A DNA stretch of 64,000 bases, from positions 16,036,158 through 16,100,157 of the forward strand of contig CP137684.1 in NCBI GenBank assembly GCA_037976565.1, written 5' to 3'. Under the pieces are notes generated by a model. That model had not been told where the DNA came from and made no database searches. It saw only the letters and a list, made by a program, of their open reading frames with translations. The position numbers were made by a program, and so were the translations under genes. This document shows, in pieces, positions 58,500 to 64,000 of the stretch; positions within the stretch are counted from its first letter, which is position 1, and each line of letters opens with the position of its first letter. Origin of the DNA: Mesocentrotus franciscanus (Eukaryota; Echinodermata; Echinoidea; Camarodonta; Strongylocentrotidae).

Positions 58500-60000
58500 A
58501 AACTAATCGCTTTCCAACATGTTCATCTATAACAACCACTTGATCCTGATTTGCAATAATCTTTACTCCTTCTTTGACGGATTATCCTTATCTCAACATC
58601 CTAAGAATAATAAAAAAGGTTGATGCTTGAAATCCGATTTGCTGTATTCTGACCAGAATGCGTAGTTATTCTATCGATGATAGTCTTGTTCTACAGACCC
58701 ATTTTTTGTACAATCCGTATGATTTATATCTTTGAATACGATCCGTCCATCTGTTTATATTATATTTATTTCTTAATCATAACTGTACGAACAGTGCTTC
58801 ATAAGGCAGTATCTCAGTAGCCTTGTCTAGCAAGTTTTGACATGTTTGAATATTACAATATTAGTATTACGTAATCCGAACATGATTCCTATGGCGTATA
58901 CAAAGGGTACTGAAATTGCCATTGAGTTGATTTCTCGAAGGTCTTTGCGATCGTGCTGATGAACCCATTTGATAAACATTGATTGCGATGGCGTAGCCAA
59001 TATAGGGCGGAGAGTGGAGACGGCGTACCCCCTCCAGTCCAACCACTTTTGCAGGCACCGAAAAACTCAACATAAACAAGTTGAGTCTACGGTACATACA
59101 CAAATTATTCAAAAATAACATTAAAACACAAATAATAAGATAAACAAATATACAATATACAAATAGATCGTCAGCTTAGTGCCACAAGGGCGTTAACTAT
59201 GTGTTGAAATATTATGATGAGCACCCTTCTGGCTCCAAACAGACGAAATGAAAACAAAAAGGAACGAATAAGAGTCTGAATATGTAGACTAAATCAGGGT
59301 GTTTTCCACGATATACAGGTATGACCACTACAACAAGTGACGTACTCACGTTGGAATGTTTGTAATTGTTGAAATGTACATGTCTGCTGTCAGAATTAAA
59401 AGTACACTGACGTTGTGGTTATTTACACCGTACTTTGCGGGTACAGGGGGGCAAAAAGGTGGAGGAGTGAAAAAAACAATATCAGGTATATTTTGCACAT
59501 CTTAAAAAATGAGTTATAACCATGGTAACTATGATTTATTTGTTCGCAGTGGGAATATGGTTAACACGCAAGAGGGCATTTAAAAACATACCATGTTCTA
59601 TAATCATCGTGAAATTCATGTTACATTGGATGTGTTAGCAATAGGCAGTGGTTATATTGGAAATGTTTGAAAAAAGGTAGTTTTTGCTAATTAAAAACAT
59701 ACATTTCACGCTTAAAGTGAGTATATAATATAGGTCACCGCAAGGCTACTCAATCTATGTCTATATGATTATACCCTCATATAGGCCTACGTCTTTTTTC
59801 ATAGCCCCCAATCCCTACACACGCACACACAAAAAACAATCCCCAGCTTTACCAAGTCATGCTGAGTGTTGATGTAATATGTTTCAAATTACATTGACTT
59901 GTTTCACTATCATTAAAAAAAACATGAATACTAAAAACTGATCAGACTTAGATGCGTGCCCGACAGAGCAACAACATAGATAACATCCTCATCCTGATAT
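58500..60000. other. intergenic, nothing recognised
   Basis: AT-rich unique sequence with no supported gene, RNA or shared repeat. Confidence 0.4.
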
Positions 60001-60009
60001 ATATATCAA

Positions 60010-60270
60010 TTTAATTCAATTCAATTCAAATGTTATTGTCCAATTATTGGAAATTTGTTTCGTTTGCATGTCAATACAGAATTACAGATTATAAACAACA
60101 ATAATATACAAATGGATACAGAATAATACAATTGATCTTCACATAGATAACACGAAATGCGATACAGTACAAAATGTAGACCAAATCCAGTTCATAATTC
60201 AGGTTAAATTCGATTCACAATTCAGATTAAAATGCAGACCAAAATACAATCCATATATATTGTATAGTGT
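60010..60270 (-). mobile_element. retroposon 3' region with (TTCAA)n tail, minus strand
   Basis: The plus strand begins TTCAATTCAATTCAA followed by an AT-rich segment with loosely repeated AATACAGA/ATACAA motifs. This is the arrangement seen in reverse at 16,750. No coding sequence is left. Confidence 0.4.
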
Positions 60271-61492
60271 ATTACCAATTTAATTGTTATCATAAATACA
60301 TAGCTGTACAGATCATCAAAATAGAGGATCGGCTTGTATCGTGTTTACTTTACATTTTCGCAACCAAACATTGCACATTTTCGCAATGACAGACTTTTGC
60401 AATTCAAGCGCCTTCTCACTTGGTATTATAACTAAGTCCAGATAATTTCCTTTATAAAGCTTTATTTACGAGTGGCTGATAGTGATACTAAATGAAAACA
60501 TTTGTTTAAATAAATATACTTTTAGTCTTTATTGTTGTGTTTGAGCTAGCGAAAATGTTGCAGGAAACCCGATTGTGTAATTCCTGTTGTTTTGATGTGA
60601 AATCAAGAGACTCTATACATATAAACGAATTTAAGAATAAAAACGGATAATTTACAAGTTAGAATTAAAAACCCCTGACATTTAGAATCCCACTTTATCT
60701 AATGACTAAAAAAGATAATATTACATTCGAACTTGTGATAATGAAAGGTTACCGTAATGGGTAAGCTTCCGATTTGAAACTAGACGATGAAGAAATGATA
60801 TATAAAGAAAACATAACATCGAGAATTCTACGAAAGCTTAGGATTTGCTTCGCGGCATTGCAAATCACAGCGTGTAGGGATACATTGGTAACTTCTTTTC
60901 TAATAGTTGTTCTTTTATTTTTCTCGTTTTTCATTGATTTTCATATTTTTGCTCGCGTTCCTTGAAACCTATTTCATGAAGAATGAAAGATGATACGCGT
61001 GGCCTTTAATGACTCGAGAGTTTTCTGTTTCAGTTTAGCTGTGATTTATATCATTGCAAAGGTGGGTTTGTGTCATTCACCATGCAGGCAAGACAATCTA
61101 TATGAATAAATTGTAAACAGCAGATCAGGGGTTGGAGGAGGGGAGCAATAATACCCCCTCCCCTCCCTTTAGGAGAACAAACTGAGTGGGTTTGGGAGGC
61201 TCATGACACATTTGACAATCACACTCCGCAGAAGAAGAAAAATTCAAATCAAATCATCATGATCATTATATTCATGTATAAATTTTGCTGCTGTCTAGCA
61301 TTGTTCCCCCTCCTTCTTAAAATATTAGATTTTCCCCAATGGTGTTCTGATTATACTCCTACACATGTATTTATAGATGGGATGCTCCCTATGAGGTGGA
61401 GATAGTGCACATATCACTTAAATCTATGTAAATGGTAAAGTAACAACTGTAATAAAATAATAGGGAATCTCAGCGTCCTGATATAAATTATA

Positions 61493-61496
<4 letters not shown>

Positions 61497-61538
<42 letters not shown>

Positions 61539-61545
61539 TATATCA
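61497..61545. repeat. (TA)n microsatellite
   Basis: A TA run of nearly 50 bp with CATA variants at the right end. Confidence 0.9.
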
Positions 61546-61587
61546 TATACATACATATTTTCGGAACTTGTTATTTTTCACGTATCA

Positions 61588-61645
61588 GGACAATTACCCC
61601 CTGGACAATCACCCCCCGGAAAACTACCCCCAAGGACAATTTTCG
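61588..61645. repeat. GGACAACTACCCCC-type units
   Basis: Three to four imperfect copies (GGACAATTACCCCC, GGACAATCACCCCC, GGAAAACTACCCCC, then GGACAATTTTCG) in the same orientation as the array at 12,978. Confidence 0.75.
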
Positions 61646-62441
61646 AAATTACCTGTTTATATACAGCGATCACTGGAGTCTCGACTGACGGGAAAAGTCA
61701 GAATAAAATAATAAATGCATGTTTTGGCGGTGTAAGTTAGGTAATCCCGGAGACCTGACTACCGGGAAAGTTCCTGGGGAAAAACGGGATTATTTTTTTT
61801 ACAGATTGAATGTGTTATACACATTGCAGGGAGGGTATTTACGAATTGCGTGTTTTTAATGATATTTTTTATATTTGTTAATCCATTTGTGTCAGCAATC
61901 AGTTGTATTTATAGAAAAATACCGACTCAAGAAAACGTAAGATCAGTTTTATTGATCGAAGATAACGAAGCGAAGAGACGAAAACATGTAAATCTGTGGT
62001 GTAACGACGTATTAAATTCCAACCTTGATTTTAATGAGAATTCTTCGTTCACTTCTTTGACTTCTTTCTTGCAAACATTAATCCTTTCCGGCCGAGTCTC
62101 AGTTTTGACCCTGTACAAAACTACCAGTCAATTTATGACAAACAAGAGATAATCGGCTTTCGGATTAGGATTTAGCTTAGTATGAATACATTGGCCATTC
62201 ATGTTGGCTTTGGCTACGGCCCTAGCACCATGTGAATGTTTGTAGCACAGGAATCACCCTTCAAGCAATGTATTTTGTTCTTATTCTTTTAAGGAATTAT
62301 GAAAATGCACAGTCTTAATGATTTGTCTTCATAATGCAACTTATCATCAATGTGCAAGTAATCATTCCCGAAATAATTATTTTTTTTTTAATCATTTTTT
62401 TTTAAATTAGATTATAGCTATTTTCAAGAAAGAAACAAAAT

Positions 62442-62465
62442 ACACTGTCGCCCATAAAAAATAAA
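62442..62465. repeat. solo end of the Tc1/mariner-like MITE
   Basis: CACTGTCGCCCATAAA matches the left end of the element at 58,027. No partner end is found nearby. Confidence 0.4.
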
Positions 62466-62569
62466 ATATTCTTCTTTCTAGCGAGTTACTTTTTTTGTTG
62501 CAATTTGCGGCCCCAAAGTACCCGTAAAGATAAAAGTCTGACTAAAACTTGGAATGACCTTTGGATTAA

Positions 62570-63095
62570 AGGTACTATAGTCCCACTTGCAGGCCAAAAG
62601 AGTGAAAAGGTTAAATTCCACCGGCTTTTTAAAGATAATACTAATTTACAACTTTCCTCAAAACGAAAGGGCTTGAAAATGTCTTTTTATAACGACCGTT
62701 ATTTGTCGAATCGACTTTAGGGATTGCAATCCTTTTAGTAAATAGTCTGATTTTTAGACCCTTGTACCGAATGGTGTATACGTTTTGTGCTGCGCAAAGA
62801 TTCAATCAGTTTAATTTTGGCCATTACAAGAAGTGGGTTATTGATGTAGACAAATGCTCATGTACCCTTTACAGCTCAATTTATGTATGTTATTACCAAA
62901 GAAAAAAGAAGTCAGTCAGTTACTCAATAGTGTCTGACAGTGAAGTCTAGAAAATAAACGGGTTTCCTTGCATAATTTGAATACTAGGACACATGCTAAC
63001 GTTTAATTTTCACAGATAGGACATACGTGACATAATCATAATTCCTGCAAAGTTCTACATAATTTGATGTTGGCTGCAAATGGGACATAGTATCT
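62570..63095 (+). mobile_element. TTAA MITE, family A copy 4
   Basis: The left end AGGTACTATAGTCCCACTTG follows TTAA at 62,566-62,569. The right end GCAAATGGGACATAGTATCT is slightly decayed (TTGA instead of TTAA). Same orientation as copies 1 and 3. Confidence 0.8.
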
Positions 63096-63171
63096 TTGAC
63101 AATGCTTCTGCTCAACGGATTAGCAGAACTGAAAAGCCCATGTTAATTATCTTGTTGGTGCTAGTACGGCA

Positions 63172-63244
63172 GCCTCGTTAGCGCAGTAGGCAGCGCGTCA
63201 GTCTCATAATCTGAAGGTCGTGAGTTCGATCCTCACATGGGGCA
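63172..63244 (+). tRNA. elongator tRNA-Met (CAT)
   Basis: A full 73-nt cloverleaf. The acceptor stem GCCTCGT pairs with ATGGGGC, with A as discriminator. The anticodon CAT (63,205-63,207) is in the loop CTCATAA. The internal A-box is TAGCGCAGTAGG and the B-box GTTCGATCC (63,224-63,232). The sequence is nearly the standard animal elongator tRNA-Met. No intron. Confidence 0.97.
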
Positions 63245-63252
63245 CTGCTCAG

Positions 63253-63259
63253 TTTTTTT
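63253..63259 (+). terminator. Pol III terminator of the tRNA-Met
   Basis: A run of seven T begins nine bases after the tRNA 3' end. Confidence 0.85.
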
Positions 63260-63270
63260 GCACTCCTTAA

Positions 63271-63764
63271 AGTGACTCGGTAACATTGTTGAAGGCTGAT
63301 GAAAACACTGGGTAATTTTTGTATGAAATTTTACTTCCTTTTAGCATGCAAAAAATCCTGAAAAATTCTCAAATCACAAATATATTTATGGTTTTCTTTG
63401 AAGGCGTCACTTGTCAACACCTTCTAACAGTAAATTCTCCTAACCATTTTTGAATTTTCCCAACCGTTTTTCCATGAAAATAAGACATAAGACAGGATAT
63501 TTAAAAAAAAAAATCAACACTTAAATGCCTGGAATGATATATAGAGCCAATTCATAGCTCTGTTACGATTTACATTCACCTAAAATGTAATTAAATTGTA
63601 ATAATATAGTTGGGAGAATAAAGAAATCGATCAGATTAGTTTTCCCTCTGTTTTCACTCAAACTTTCAGATTATCTTTAATTTTACATCTAGCATTGAAG
63701 TCTTATTGAGTATATTGAACCTTAGCACTATTTTCTCTCATCTGAACAATGTTACCAAGTCCCT
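63271..63764. mobile_element. TTAA-flanked MITE, family H, just behind the tRNA
   Basis: A 494-bp element whose ends are AGTGACTCGGTAACATTGTT and the inverted AACAATGTTACCAAGTCCCT, each bordered by TTAA (63,267-63,270; 63,765-63,768). It is inserted 8 bp past the tRNA terminator. No coding capacity. Confidence 0.8.
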
Positions 63765-63844
63765 TTAAAGTTGGAAAAAAATTTGTTTGCCTTTCTCTCT
63801 TTATAAAGTAAATAAGACAATATGATTCATTCTTCAATAGATAC

Positions 63845-63945
63845 AGTTGATATATTCTCAAAACTTTATTGATCAATACAGTTCTGAGAAGATATAAACT
63901 CTAATCTAGCAAGAATAAATCATTTTGTCACAATCACTTCATGAA
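63845..63945. mobile_element. half copy of the Tc1/mariner-like MITE
   Basis: TTCTGAGAAGATATAAACTC through AAGAATAAATCATTTTGTCA and CAATCACTTCATGAAA is the reverse complement of the left arm of 58,027-58,283. The other arm is missing. Confidence 0.65.
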
Positions 63946-63950
63946 AAAAC

Positions 63951-63956
63951 AAAAAA
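63951..63956 (-). terminator. Pol III terminator of the second tRNA-Met
   Basis: Six T on the minus strand, nine bases past the tRNA 3' end. The same CTGCTCAG leader precedes it as at the first tRNA. Confidence 0.75.
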
Positions 63957-63964
63957 CTGAGCAG

Positions 63965-64000
63965 TGCCCCATGTGAGGATCGAACTCACGACCTTCAGAT
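63965..64000 (-). tRNA. elongator tRNA-Met, 3' half, cut by the window edge
   Basis: The reverse complement reads ATCTGAAGGTCGTGAGTTCG and ends CACATGGGGCA, identical to the second half of the tRNA at 63,172-63,244. The anticodon lies just outside the window. Confidence 0.9.

Overview
The window is animal (metazoan) genomic DNA: AT-rich, intron-bearing, and crowded with simple repeats, tRNA-derived SINEs, non-LTR retrotransposon remains and many small terminal-inverted-repeat elements. The only protein-coding gene I can support is an ETS transcription factor of the ESE (ELF3/ELF5/EHF) class. The repeat style and this gene class suggest a marine deuterostome invertebrate, most likely an echinoderm. 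The species cannot be fixed from the sequence alone.

Layout. Positions 1-41,700 hold no convincing host gene. They contain LINE reverse-transcriptase fragments (3.1-4.1, 15.0-15.6, 17.3 and 37.8-38.1 kb), tRNA-like SINE copies, long CT/GA, TA, AAC and CAT tracts, a dispersed 14-bp minisatellite, and a striking set of MITE-like families that sit between TTAA tetranucleotides. From 44.5 to about 56.9 kb the minus strand carries the ETS gene. It has eight recognisable coding exons with consensus splice sites and a putative promoter (TATA box, two CCAAT boxes, an NRF1-like site) at 56.93-57.11 kb. The region from 57.2 to 63.1 kb is again intergenic with more MITEs. An elongator tRNA-Met gene lies at 63,172-63,244 (+), and a second, oppositely oriented tRNA-Met runs off the right edge (63,965-64,000, -).

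How it works together. Exons 3 to 8 of the ETS gene join in frame and encode an acidic/serine-proline-rich N-terminal half, a histidine-rich linker, an AT-hook-like basic stretch and a C-terminal ETS DNA-binding domain. The oddity is in exon 2. The exon 1 to exon 2 reading frame ends at a TGA, and one base later an ATG in good context opens the frame that continues into the ETS domain. This could be a one-base assembly error, termination-reinitiation, or a +1 shift.

The strongest mobile-element signal is a group of unrelated-looking small elements that all inserted at TTAA. Two insertions are supported by an internal 'empty site': one where removing the element restores a LINE frame, and one within a locally duplicated sequence. 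No transposase is present in the window.
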